Positions 55,026-63,365 of a DNA stretch of 64,000 nucleotides are shown here, one piece after another. Source of the DNA: Kamptonema formosum PCC 6407 (lineage in GTDB: Bacteria > Cyanobacteriota > Cyanobacteriia > Cyanobacteriales > Microcoleaceae); NCBI RefSeq assembly GCF_000332155.1, contig NZ_KB235898.1, positions 791,499 through 855,498 of the forward strand, in the 5' to 3' direction. Every line of letters starts with the position of its first letter. Positions within the stretch are counted from its first letter, which is position 1. The position numbers were made by a program, and so were the translations under genes. The notes under the pieces were generated by a model, which searched no databases, was not told the origin of the DNA, and was given only the letters and a program-made list of their open reading frames with translations.

Positions 55026-57413
55026 ATGAATAACTTCAGCTCGGATCGTTCTTCCCCTAATCAATCCGGGGAAGGAATGCGATTAGCGCGATCGCATATA
55101 GAAAATTTTCCCCATGACTGTTTAAACTGCGAGTCTCCATCCCTCTGCTTGTTTAACGCTCTTCCTCAGATAATTTGGACAGCAAACTCTGACGGTGCTG
55201 CCACTTATTTTAACTCGCAGTGGGAGGAATATACAGGTGTGCCGCAAACAGAGGCTTTGGGTTTTGGCTTTCTGAACTTTATTCACCCAGAAGATCGCGA
55301 TCGCACCATCATCTCTATGCAGCAAGCTCTCACTCACAAAACCAGCTATGAAATAGAATTTCGCTTACTACAAGAGTGTGGTGTTTACGGTTGGGTGATG
55401 GCGAAAGCAAGTCCCGTTACAGCAGACAACGGTGAAGTCAAGGAATGGGTAGGAACTTACACTGACATTGACCATTTCAAAACAACTCAAGGTTCCCAGG
55501 AAATAACAGAAACTCCACCCAAACTCCCAGAGGAAGGGGTATATTTCCTAGCTCAGGCGAGTGCGATTTTGAGCGCTTCTCTAGATGTGAACACAACGCT
55601 GGAAAATTTGGCTAAGTTAATCGTGCCTTATTTCGCTGACTGGTGTGCGATTAATATCACTAATTCTGAAGGAGAATGTCGCACGATCGCAGTCGCTCAT
55701 GCAGAGATGGCAAAAGAATCTTTAGTCTGGGAGTTACAGCGGCATTATCCAGTAGGAGCTGATGGGGTCTACCATTATCTACAACCACTACGGACAGGTG
55801 TTGTCGATGCCTGTTTCGAGGTTGCGGATGCTCAGCTAGCAAGAGTTGCCTATGACGATCGCCATTTAAGGTTACTGCGATCGCTTTGTTTCCGCTCTTA
55901 TCTGTGCTTACCGATTCGCTTAGGAAGCCGCACTTTTGGCTCCATACTCTTTGTTCGCGATCAGACAGGTCATTTATATACTAATGCTACTCTGACTTTA
56001 GCCGAAGACTTGGCCCGCCGCGCTGCGATCGCCCTAGAAAAAGCGCTGCTTTATCAGGAAGCTCAGAAAAGGGGAGAAGATTTACGCCAAGCTTTGTCAA
56101 TTTTAGACGAACACCAGCAGCAATTACGCACCCTTCAGCGGTTGACGAATCTACTTAATCAGCGGGTAAGGGATTTGCGTAGTCTCTTGCAAGTGATGGT
56201 AGATGCAGTAGTATCTGCGATCGCAGGAGCCCAGTTTTGCCTGATTGTACTCAGCGATCCCGACGACAATCAATTAAATTTAACTGCGGCGGCGGGGAGG
56301 GGTATAGAAAATCTGCCTATAGGTGAACCCCTTTGTACGATCTGGGATCGGTTGCTGTTGCGAGTATTTGTTACGGGACACTCGGAATTGATGCGGCGGG
56401 ATTTAACGGTGGAAGACTTGCACGAAGAGTTTCCTGCTGCCATCTACGCAGTCGCGATCGAATCAGCATCAGCGGGACGGTTAGGGACAATTGCGATCGG
56501 TAATTGGGATAATACTAACGCCTTTAACCCAGAAGCTCAACAACTACTGATGGCTGTGGGAAAACAAGCCGCGATCGCTATTAACAATGCTCAACTCATC
56601 AAGGCGTTAGAAAAACGAGAAGAGCTTTTAGAGACTCAAAATCAAATTTTACTCCGCCAGAACCAAGAACTCGAAAGCCAGCGGCAACATATTGAATTGC
56701 AAAATTTACAACTGTTGGAAGCCGCGCGGCTAAAATCACACTTCTTGAGTACAGTTTCTCACGAATTGCGTACTCCTATGAATGCAATTATCGGATTTTC
56801 TGAGCTATTACTACGCCAGCGCCAACCGCCAATTAATTCTCAGCAAATAGACATGGTACAGCGCATTCTTAAGAATGGCAAAAACCTGCTAATGCTGATT
56901 AATAACATCCTCGATCTCTCAAGAATTGAGGCCGGTCGCACGGAATTGGAAATTGAGGAATTTGATTTAACTAATTTAGTATTATGCACGGCTTTGGACT
57001 TTGGAATCATCGCCAATGAAAAAATTTTATCCATGTCTGTCTATATATATTTAGATAATCCTTGTATTGTTAATGACAAGTCGCGTCTGCGGCAAGTTTT
57101 AGTCAATTTACTTTCTAATGCCGTTAAATTTACAGAGAGAGGAAGCATTTATATCCATGTCTCGGAATTAAGTGCTGACAAACTGCTAATTGAGATTCGG
57201 GATACGGGAATTGGTATTGCGGAAACTCAAATTCCTCACATTTTTGAAAAGTTCCGACAAGTAGACCAGACTACCAAACGCAAATATCCCGGTACTGGTT
57301 TAGGGCTAGCTATTACAGCCTCTTTAGTTAACTTGATGAAGGGCAAAATTAAGGTAGAAAGTGAAGTAGGAAAAGGCTCTTCCTTTCGGTTGGAATTGCC
57401 GCGTCAAGTATAG
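55026..57413 (+). CDS. PAS-GAF-GAF sensor histidine kinase
   Basis: The 795-residue kinase has a PAS/PAC domain (about residues 45-155; WTANSDGAATYFNSQWEEYT, HPEDRDR), two GAF domains (about 170-340 and 380-525), a coiled coil (530-570), a HisKA domain with His579 in VSHELRTPMNAIIGFSELL, and a HATPase domain with N box NLLSNAVKF, DTGIGIAE and PGTGLGLAI. No membrane segment is seen, so it is probably a cytoplasmic sensor. No GAF cysteine of the phytochrome type was identified, so the signal is unknown. It ends in tandem repeats. Confidence 0.93.
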   Translation: MNNFSSDRSSPNQSGEGMRLARSHIENFPHDCLNCESPSLCLFNALPQIIWTANSDGAATYFNSQWEEYTGVPQTEALGFGFLNFIHPEDRDRTIISMQQALTHKTSYEIEFRLLQECGVYGWVMAKASPVTADNGEVKEWVGTYTDIDHFKTTQGSQEITETPPKLPEEGVYFLAQASAILSASLDVNTTLENLAKLIVPYFADWCAINITNSEGECRTIAVAHAEMAKESLVWELQRHYPVGADGVYHYLQPLRTGVVDACFEVADAQLARVAYDDRHLRLLRSLCFRSYLCLPIRLGSRTFGSILFVRDQTGHLYTNATLTLAEDLARRAAIALEKALLYQEAQKRGEDLRQALSILDEHQQQLRTLQRLTNLLNQRVRDLRSLLQVMVDAVVSAIAGAQFCLIVLSDPDDNQLNLTAAAGRGIENLPIGEPLCTIWDRLLLRVFVTGHSELMRRDLTVEDLHEEFPAAIYAVAIESASAGRLGTIAIGNWDNTNAFNPEAQQLLMAVGKQAAIAINNAQLIKALEKREELLETQNQILLRQNQELESQRQHIELQNLQLLEAARLKSHFLSTVSHELRTPMNAIIGFSELLLRQRQPPINSQQIDMVQRILKNGKNLLMLINNILDLSRIEAGRTELEIEEFDLTNLVLCTALDFGIIANEKILSMSVYIYLDNPCIVNDKSRLRQVLVNLLSNAVKFTERGSIYIHVSELSADKLLIEIRDTGIGIAETQIPHIFEKFRQVDQTTKRKYPGTGLGLAITASLVNLMKGKIKVESEVGKGSSFRLELPRQV

Positions 57414-57844
57414 CAACCGCTTTTATTAGGGGCTAGGGGCTAGGGGCTAGGGGCTAGGGGAAGAAGAGGCTACGATGCTCAGGGCTAGGGGCTAGGGGCT
57501 AGGGGAAGAAGGGAAGATAGAGGCTAGGAGAAGATAGGGGCTAGGGGCTAGGGGCTAGGGGCTAGGGGAAGAAGGGGAAGATAGGAATAGAATCAGCGAG
57601 TTTGGTGGAACTCAAAATGTCTTAACTGCCAAGAATGTTGCTATAATCACTCTTTTGTCATTTTGGTCAGAGAAAAAGGCTTAAGCTATTCTACTGACCC
57701 AAGAAACCGGGTTTTTTACCAAATTTCTGAACATCAACAAACTATTTTCCTAAAAAACCCGGTTTCTGACTCCTCTCAGTTAACAGTTAACAATTAACAA
57801 TTAACAATTAACAGTTAACAGTTAACAGTTAACAGTTAACAATA
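57414..57844. other. repeat-filled gap between convergent genes
   Basis: GGGGCTA heptamer arrays interrupted by GAAGAAGG (about 57428-57580) are followed by the AGAAACCGGG inverted repeat (57702-57767) and GTTAACA/ATTAACA heptamers (57779-57840). TATAGCAACCGC at 57411 matches the end of the 93-bp repeat. No gene is seen. Confidence 0.75.
57702..57767. terminator. AGAAACCGGGTTTTTT inverted repeat, second full copy
   Basis: AGAAACCGGGTTTTTT at 57702-57717 is exactly inverted as AAAAAACCCGGTTTCT at 57752-57767, with the same 34-base loop length as at 44292-44357. It lies between two converging genes and could end transcription from both sides. Confidence 0.65.
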
Positions 57845-58375
57845 CTAGAGACTTGCAGTTTTTCCAACTTCAGCCTGAGTAGCAATTGGTTTGACATCGC
57901 TGTAACCCATAGTATCAGCAACATCCCGCAGCACAGAAATTTGCTGCTCAAAATCAAGACCTTCCACCTTACTCAAAGCATTATTAACAACTTGAGTGGC
58001 TTCATAACCCTTCGGCAAATCCACAACATTATCGCCCATACCCACAGCCCAAGCATACCACACCAACAACTTATTATTAGCAGTAAGAGCACCGTAAGCG
58101 CGAGAATATTCTGTATCCTCGCCGTTGGCAATAGCCCGCATCACATTTAACTGCTCCTCCTGTGATAGCCCATAGAAGTTATCTAGCAGCAGTGGTGCTA
58201 GTTCTGGTTCTGCTGCTGCTGGAGCTGCTGGTGTAATTGAACCGCCCATCTTTTCATAAATAAAGTAAAGCAGTGCCAGTTTATCATCTGTACTCAAAGT
58301 GTTAATTGCCTCAATAACTTCTTGAGTGTTTCCTGAGAGAGTATGAGTGCTGTCAACGTTGGTTGTTGATTTCAT
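57845..58375 (-). CDS. helical carotenoid protein (OCP N-terminal domain homologue)
   Basis: The 176-residue protein matches the N-terminal, all-helical carotenoid-binding domain of the orange carotenoid protein: INTLSTDDKLALLYFIYEKM, LSQEEQLNVMRAIANGEDT, SRAYGALTANNKLLVWYAWA and VEGLDFEQQISVLRDV. No C-terminal NTF2-like domain follows, so it is a stand-alone HCP, a family that binds ketocarotenoids and quenches singlet oxygen or excess excitation. No FRP-like gene is adjacent. It is divergent from a small hypothetical gene at 58672. Confidence 0.92.
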   Translation of the reverse strand: MKSTTNVDSTHTLSGNTQEVIEAINTLSTDDKLALLYFIYEKMGGSITPAAPAAAEPELAPLLLDNFYGLSQEEQLNVMRAIANGEDTEYSRAYGALTANNKLLVWYAWAVGMGDNVVDLPKGYEATQVVNNALSKVEGLDFEQQISVLRDVADTMGYSDVKPIATQAEVGKTASL

Positions 58376-58671
58376 GTTTTTTCCTTGGTAAATTCTTCCA
58401 GCTTATTAATATCAAGATTCGAGAGCTAGAGTCACCTGCCTCCAGAGGTAATAAGTAATTAAAAATTAAAACATTAAACTAAAAAATTAAGCCTTATATG
58501 CTAAGCATTCTGACTAATTTAGGCGGAGATGCTCAGCATTAATTCCCAAATTAAATCGACCTTTAGATAGAAGAAAATAATACATCTACAGGCAGAGTTA
58601 AAATTGTATTTATTTCAGTCATACTCGATACATTGAATACAAAAATCTTAACTAAAAGTAAGGAGTGCCCA

Positions 58672-59037
58672 ATGTCTGAGGCGACCACTGAATTAACAAA
58701 TTCTCAAAGTTTTGACGCTCAGCAGATAGCTGAGGATGTGGAATCAGGGGAAAAGAAAGTACCGCAGGTTGACGTATCAGCAGACTACGAAGCTTCCAAA
58801 GAATTCAGTGTCAGCGAAGTTGACCGCACGGGTGCTGGCTCTCGAGCAGCAGAAACTGCTACGTCTCCTAAATTTAACGTTTCTGCTCCTAAAAATACAG
58901 AAGTGAAAACCCAAGGGAGTGGCAACCGCGACGAATTTCTCTCAATGGCTAAAGAAATGAACCCGGAAGCGGGAGAAGTAGGAGCAGTCAGCGACGAACT
59001 TTTGCAAAAAGCTCTTGATAAAGGGACACCAGGATAG
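58672..59037 (+). CDS. small acidic hypothetical protein
   Basis: The 121-residue protein is hydrophilic and rich in Glu, Ser, Ala and Thr, with low-complexity N-terminal half and a short C-terminal helical region (NRDEFLSMAKEMNPEAGEVG, DELLQKALDKG). The ATG at 58672 has a strong AAGGAG site; an upstream TTG is less likely. No family recognised. It is probably intrinsically disordered. Its position, divergent from the helical carotenoid protein gene, hints at a stress-related role but proves nothing. Confidence 0.7.
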   Translation: MSEATTELTNSQSFDAQQIAEDVESGEKKVPQVDVSADYEASKEFSVSEVDRTGAGSRAAETATSPKFNVSAPKNTEVKTQGSGNRDEFLSMAKEMNPEAGEVGAVSDELLQKALDKGTPG

Positions 59038-59192
59038 TAACCCGATGTCAAAAAACAGGGCTAGCAGATAGCAACTTGAATTAAGTCGCGTTACTTGACG
59101 CGGCTTTTATGTCTAAATGGTGCAACTATATCTTCCTCACGAAAGAGGCAGTAAGAAGAGAAATATGATAAAACTAAACCGAAAACAGTATT

Positions 59193-60374
59193 ATGCTTCG
59201 TATATCTTGCCAGCCAAGCGATTCAATGAAATCTTTGCCGATTCCAAACTCTGCTAAAGCCGATCGCATCCTTGTAGTTGATGATGCTCCAGATAATGTG
59301 TTATTGGTGCAAACCATACTTGAAGATGAGGGATATGAAATTAGCAGCGCCGAAAACGGCTTTTCGGCCTTAGCTCAGATCGAGCAGTCTCCTCCCGATC
59401 TCGTGCTACTGGACGTGATGATGCCGGGAATGGACGGTTATGAGGTGACTCAGCGCATCCGTCAGAATGAAAAGCTGCCTTTTATCCCCATCTTGTTGAT
59501 TACAGCTCACGATCAACCCAGTGTAGTGCAGGGTTTAGATACGGGAGCAGATGATTTCATCCGCAAACCTGTTGAGATGGACGAACTACTGGCAAGAGTG
59601 CGATCGCTGTTGCGGCTTAAGCACAGCGTTGACGAACGAGACTTAATCGCCCTGCAACGGGAAGATTTCGTCTCCCGCCTCGCCCACGACTTACGAACAC
59701 CTCTGGTAGCAGCAGATCGGATGCTAAGTTTAATGCAGCAGGGTGCTTTGGGGCAAATATCGGCTCCCATGCAAGAGGCTTTGGGGACGATGGTTCGCAG
59801 CAACCAAAACTTACTTAAAATGGTGAATATGCTGCTGGAAGTTTATCGCTACGAAGCGGGTCGTAAAACTTTGAGCTTCAGCAGCGTTGACTTGCAACAA
59901 TTACTTTCTGAGGTGACAGAAGAATTAGCTCCCCTAGCAGATGCTAAAAATCTGGCTCTGAAATTAGAATCAGTCCTTGATGCCGATAGCTCTGAAATTA
60001 GTAAATTCCGAGGCGATCGCCTGGAATTATACCGCCTGTTTACTAACTTAATCGGTAATGCGATCAAATTCACCGATGCTGGTAATATTGACATCTGCGT
60101 GCGGGTAATAAAAAACCCGATTTTTACTAATAGCTGGAACAAAGCCGTTTCATCATTAGCGGTCGAGATCCAAGATACCGGGCCCGGTATCTCTCCAGAG
60201 GAAAAAGCAAAGTTATTTGAAAGGTTCGGGCCCGGAACTCATAAACGTTCTGGTACTGGCTTAGGTTTACACCTGTGCCGGCAAATTGCCGAAGCTCATC
60301 ACGGCGCGATCGAGGTTAAGTCTGAATTAGGGAAGGGAAGTTTATTTACTGTCCGCTTGCCTTCGCAATTTTAG
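59193..60374 (+). CDS. response regulator-histidine kinase hybrid (REC-HisKA-HATPase)
   Basis: The 393-residue protein begins with a receiver domain (acceptor Asp74 in LVLLDVMMPGMDGYEV; conserved DD pair in ILVVDDAPDN; Lys in DDFIRKP), followed by a HisKA domain (His165 in LAHDLRTPLVAADRML) and a HATPase domain (NLIGNAIKFTDAG, IQDTGPGIS, GTGLGLHLC). Such REC-first kinases probably receive a phosphate and control their own kinase activity. No membrane segment. ATGs at 59193 and 59226 are both possible starts and neither has a strong ribosome site. Confidence 0.92.
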   Translation: MLRISCQPSDSMKSLPIPNSAKADRILVVDDAPDNVLLVQTILEDEGYEISSAENGFSALAQIEQSPPDLVLLDVMMPGMDGYEVTQRIRQNEKLPFIPILLITAHDQPSVVQGLDTGADDFIRKPVEMDELLARVRSLLRLKHSVDERDLIALQREDFVSRLAHDLRTPLVAADRMLSLMQQGALGQISAPMQEALGTMVRSNQNLLKMVNMLLEVYRYEAGRKTLSFSSVDLQQLLSEVTEELAPLADAKNLALKLESVLDADSSEISKFRGDRLELYRLFTNLIGNAIKFTDAGNIDICVRVIKNPIFTNSWNKAVSSLAVEIQDTGPGISPEEKAKLFERFGPGTHKRSGTGLGLHLCRQIAEAHHGAIEVKSELGKGSLFTVRLPSQF

Positions 60375-60418
60375 GTTAAGGCAATCGGATTTCTTTTTAA
60401 TAAAAAGGAGAAGGAGTC

Positions 60419-60568
60419 TTGACACTGGAAGGTAAAGAGCTTTTCCTAGAATCGGCACTCTTTATTTTTATGCCTGCTAACGCACGTCATGCTATTAAAG
60501 CAGTGACAAACCTGATAACACTATTGACAAATCTCTTTTTAAGATTTTTTCACAAGGAGTCGTCATGA
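60419..60568 (+). CDS. possible 49-residue small protein overlapping the DUF5335 gene
   Basis: A TTG at 60419 is preceded by AAGGAGAAGGAG (60405-60416), the strongest ribosome site in this area. It opens a 49-codon frame reading MTLEGKELFLESALFIFMPA onwards, ending TGA at 60566-60568 and overlapping the next ATG (60565) in the ATGA manner. The peptide has a hydrophobic stretch (ALFIFM, ITLLTNLFLRFF). It may be a real small membrane peptide or a leader that couples translation to the next gene. Confidence 0.35.
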   Translation: MTLEGKELFLESALFIFMPANARHAIKAVTNLITLLTNLFLRFFHKESS

Positions 60569-60843
60569 CAAATAAAATTGACATAAACAAATCTGTGCCG
60601 CGCGAGCGATGGGGTGAATTTTTCGATCAGTTTTCAGATGGTAATCGCGGACGGCATATTTCCATCGAAGTCATCAATTCAGAACTCGGTAATGCAGAAT
60701 TGATCAAGAATGCACCTTTGATGGCGATGGTTTACGATCGCCCTGGCAAAGGGGATGATTTGGTGATTGAAGTGGGTAAAGATGAGGTGACTTATGCTCA
60801 CACGATCGATTCACCAACTGAAATTTTAACCGGACAGGAATAA
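60565..60843 (+). CDS. DUF5335 family protein
   Basis: The 92-residue protein fits the DUF5335 pattern: VPRERWGEFFDQFSDGNRGR near the start, ISIEVINSELG and a C-terminal IEVGKDEVTYAHTIDSP. Function is unknown; members occur in cyanobacteria and other stress-tolerant bacteria. AAGGAG precedes the ATG by seven bases. A TTG-start small frame overlaps its start. Confidence 0.8.
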   Translation: MTNKIDINKSVPRERWGEFFDQFSDGNRGRHISIEVINSELGNAELIKNAPLMAMVYDRPGKGDDLVIEVGKDEVTYAHTIDSPTEILTGQE

Positions 60844-60926
60844 AACGGCGCGATCGTAGCTATTCGGATTAGTGACGCTGCTGGGACACAAACATTGATT
60901 AAGCTACAAGCTACTTGAATAATATA

Positions 60927-61035
60927 GCTAGGGACTAAGGGGTAGGGACTCTCTTGCTAGGGCAAGAGGGAAGAGGGGAATAGAATCGGGGTTTGAGTTA
61001 TTCAGAGCGTCCTCACCGTCTTGGCGGTTGCTATA
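60927..61035. repeat. diverged relative of the 93-bp repeat
   Basis: The ends match (GCTAGGG near the start, GCAAGAGGGAAGAGG in the middle, TTGGCGGTTGCTATA at the end), but the central 40 bases differ from copies A and B. It lies upstream of the SDR gene at 61118. Confidence 0.6.
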
Positions 61036-61117
61036 AATGCGTAAAAACTTACTGGGTTCAGCTTATTTAAGCACCCAATCTTTCATCACCTACAATCAAT
61101 AATCCTCAGCAGTCAAT

Positions 61118-61855
61118 ATGTCTGAAATTCAAAACAAAGTAGTAATTATCACCGGAGCCAGCAGTGGATTAGGTGAGGCGACAGCACAGCGACTTGGTGC
61201 TAATGGAGCCAAACTAATGCTAGCTGCCCGCCGCGAAGATCGGCTCAAAGAATTGGTTGAGGCGATCGCCCAATCGGGAGGAACTGCAACCTACCGGGTA
61301 ACAGATGTCACAGATTGCGCCCAGGTGGAAGCCTTAGCAAAGGAAACTTTGAGTACCTACGGCCGGATCGACGTGCTAATCAATAATGCTGGCTTGATGC
61401 CACTCTCTCCCCTCGACCAAGTAAAGGTTGAAGAATGGGATCGGACGATCGATGTCAACATCAAGGGCGTTCTCTATGGGATTGCTGCCGTGTTGCCGAT
61501 TATGCGTCAGCAAAAATCTGGTCACATCATTAACGTATCGTCTGTGGCCGGACATAAAGTGTTTCCGGGGTCAGCAGTCTACTGTGCTACTAAGTACGCA
61601 GTACGAGCGATCTCTGAAGGGTTGCGGCTAGAGTCAAACGGTGAAATCCGTTCGACGAATATCTCACCAGGAGCCGTTGCTACTGAATTGACGACCACGA
61701 TTAGCGATCTAGATACAGCAGCGAAAATGAAGGCTCTTTATGCGATCGCCATTGATGCAGATGCCATTGCCCGCGCGATCGCCTACGCCATTGAACAGCC
61801 CAGTGATGTTGATGTCAATGAAATCATCATCCGTCCAACCCGTCAAGAACTGTAG
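61118..61855 (+). CDS. short-chain dehydrogenase/reductase
   Basis: The 245-residue classical SDR has the cofactor motif GASSGLGEA near residue 13, NNAG (about residue 87), catalytic Ser in NVSSVAGHK and the YxxxK pair in YCATKYAV near residue 152. ARRED after the second strand suggests NADP. It resembles YdfG-type oxidoreductases acting on short hydroxy acids, but the substrate cannot be told. AATAT precedes the ATG with no strong ribosome site. It starts a set of three redox genes with 61998 and 63366. Confidence 0.92.
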   Translation: MSEIQNKVVIITGASSGLGEATAQRLGANGAKLMLAARREDRLKELVEAIAQSGGTATYRVTDVTDCAQVEALAKETLSTYGRIDVLINNAGLMPLSPLDQVKVEEWDRTIDVNIKGVLYGIAAVLPIMRQQKSGHIINVSSVAGHKVFPGSAVYCATKYAVRAISEGLRLESNGEIRSTNISPGAVATELTTTISDLDTAAKMKALYAIAIDADAIARAIAYAIEQPSDVDVNEIIIRPTRQEL

Positions 61856-61890
61856 ATTAAGGGGGCGATCGCAAAGCAAAAAACAGTTAA

Positions 61891-61984
61891 GTAGAAGGAA
61901 GAAGGAAGAAGGATTTAGTTATCTAGGAGAGAAGGAAGAAAGTTTATACAGTCAGCTTTTTAGCCATCCTGATTTTATGTTTAA
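61891..61984. repeat. 110-bp dispersed repeat, copy 2 (upstream of the MDR gene)
   Basis: It matches 63086-63204 almost base for base from GTAGAAGGAAGAAGG to TTATGTTTAAT, then diverges; the following TAAGGAGAAAATT holds the ribosome site of the oxidoreductase gene. Direct orientation with copy 3. Confidence 0.88.
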
Positions 61985-61997
61985 TAAGGAGAAAATT

Positions 61998-63002
61998 ATG
62001 ACAGAGATCGTCAGCCGCGAGATTCAGCTAGTCTCCCGTCCCAAGGGGATTCCCACCCCAGATAACTTTGCGATCGCGCAAACAGAACTAAAACCGCTTC
62101 AAGATAGGCAAATCCTCGTTCGCAATCTCTATATGTCCGTCGATCCCTATATGCGCGGTCGCATGAACGAGGGGAAATCCTATGTTCCATCCTTCGAGTT
62201 AGGAAAAGCACTCGAAGGCGGCGCAGTCGGCGAGGTCATCGAGTCGCGTTCCCAAGAATTCAAGCCAGGCGATATTGTCACTTCCAACTATGGCTGGCGG
62301 GAATACTTCATAGCTGCACCAAAACATTTACATCAGGTCAACCGCGACATTCAACCCTTATCGGTTTACCTTGGTGCCCTGGGTATGACGGGTATGACTG
62401 CTTGGGTGGGATTGAATTTGGTAGAAGTCAAAGCCGGCGATGTTATTTTTGTTTCAGGAGCCGCAGGCGCGGTGGGAAATATCGCGGGACAACTGGCAAA
62501 ATTGCGCGGATGCCATGTCATCGGGTCAGCCGGGTCAATGGAAAAAATCAAATTTCTACGGGAAGAATGCGGATTTGATAGCGCCTTCGATTACAAAGCC
62601 GGCCCTGTTCTCGAACAACTAAAGCAAGCAGCACCGGACGGAATTGATGTCTATTTCGATAACGTCGGAGGCGAAACCCTGGAAGCGGCGCTTTCAGCAT
62701 TGCGCGTACACGGTCGGATTATCGCTTGTGGCAGCATCTCCAGTTATAACGATGAAAAACCCCAGCCGGGCCCTTCCAATCTATTTAATATGATTACCAA
62801 GCGGTTGACGATGAAAGGGCTAATTGTTAGCGATTGGTTCGATCGTCGGGGAGAATTTGAACAGGAAGTCGGCGGCTATTTTCAGGCTGGGAAATTGAAA
62901 AACCAGGAAACAGTGGTGGCAGGAATCGAGCGAGCGGTGAGTGCATTCATCGGTCTTTTTGAAGGCAAAAATGTAGGTAAAATGGTGGTAAAATTGAATT
63001 AG
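61998..63002 (+). CDS. MDR-family NADP-dependent oxidoreductase (zinc-independent)
   Basis: The 334-residue protein is a medium-chain reductase of the leukotriene B4 dehydrogenase/CurA type: MSVDPYMRGRMNEGKSYVP, cofactor motif GAAGAVGNIAGQLAKL, FDNVGGETLEAAL and GRIIACGSISSYN. No zinc ligands of alcohol dehydrogenases are present. Such enzymes reduce conjugated enones or quinones with NADPH. The open frame extends upstream to 61740, but AAGGAG before the ATG at 61998 fixes the start. The gene is enclosed by two direct copies of the 110-bp repeat. Confidence 0.93.
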   Translation: MTEIVSREIQLVSRPKGIPTPDNFAIAQTELKPLQDRQILVRNLYMSVDPYMRGRMNEGKSYVPSFELGKALEGGAVGEVIESRSQEFKPGDIVTSNYGWREYFIAAPKHLHQVNRDIQPLSVYLGALGMTGMTAWVGLNLVEVKAGDVIFVSGAAGAVGNIAGQLAKLRGCHVIGSAGSMEKIKFLREECGFDSAFDYKAGPVLEQLKQAAPDGIDVYFDNVGGETLEAALSALRVHGRIIACGSISSYNDEKPQPGPSNLFNMITKRLTMKGLIVSDWFDRRGEFEQEVGGYFQAGKLKNQETVVAGIERAVSAFIGLFEGKNVGKMVVKLN

Positions 63003-63365
63003 TTATCCACTAAGTGAGCGGGCAGTTGGTTCATTATTTGGGCAATTTGATACCCTAGATTGCTTAGATAGCAACCGCCAAGGTAAGTAGAAGGAAGAAG
63101 GAAGAAGGAAGAAGGATTTAGTTATCTAGGAGAGAAGGAAGAAAGTTTATACAGTCAGCTTTTTAGCCATCCCGATCTTATGTTTAATTAGGTGGATTTA
63201 CTTAGTTAAAACATTCTAAATTACAGAAACCCGCTTATTCTCTTCCCTTCTTCCCTTCTTATCTTCATCCCCTAGCCCCTAGCCCCTAGCCCCTAGCCCC
63301 TTCTTCTTCCCCTAGCCCCTAGCCCCTAGCCCCTTCTTCTTCCCCTAGCCCCTAGTTAAAAAAGT
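63003..63365. other. repeat-filled gap before the last SDR gene
   Basis: ATAGCAACCGCCAAGG near 63068 (end of the 93-bp repeat family) is followed by copy 3 of the 110-bp repeat (63086-63204) and CCCCTAG heptamer arrays with TTCTTCTTCC interruptions (63268-63356). No gene is seen. Confidence 0.75.
63086..63204. repeat. 110-bp dispersed repeat, copy 3 (downstream of the MDR gene)
   Basis: Direct copy of 61891-61984, extended at its 3' end by GGTGGATTTACTTA, which it shares with copy 1 at 50821-50932. Confidence 0.88.

Noticed and set aside
61740-61997. upstream extension of the MDR oxidoreductase frame
   Set aside because: It overlaps the end of the SDR gene and the whole 110-bp repeat; AAGGAG before 61998 gives the usual family start.
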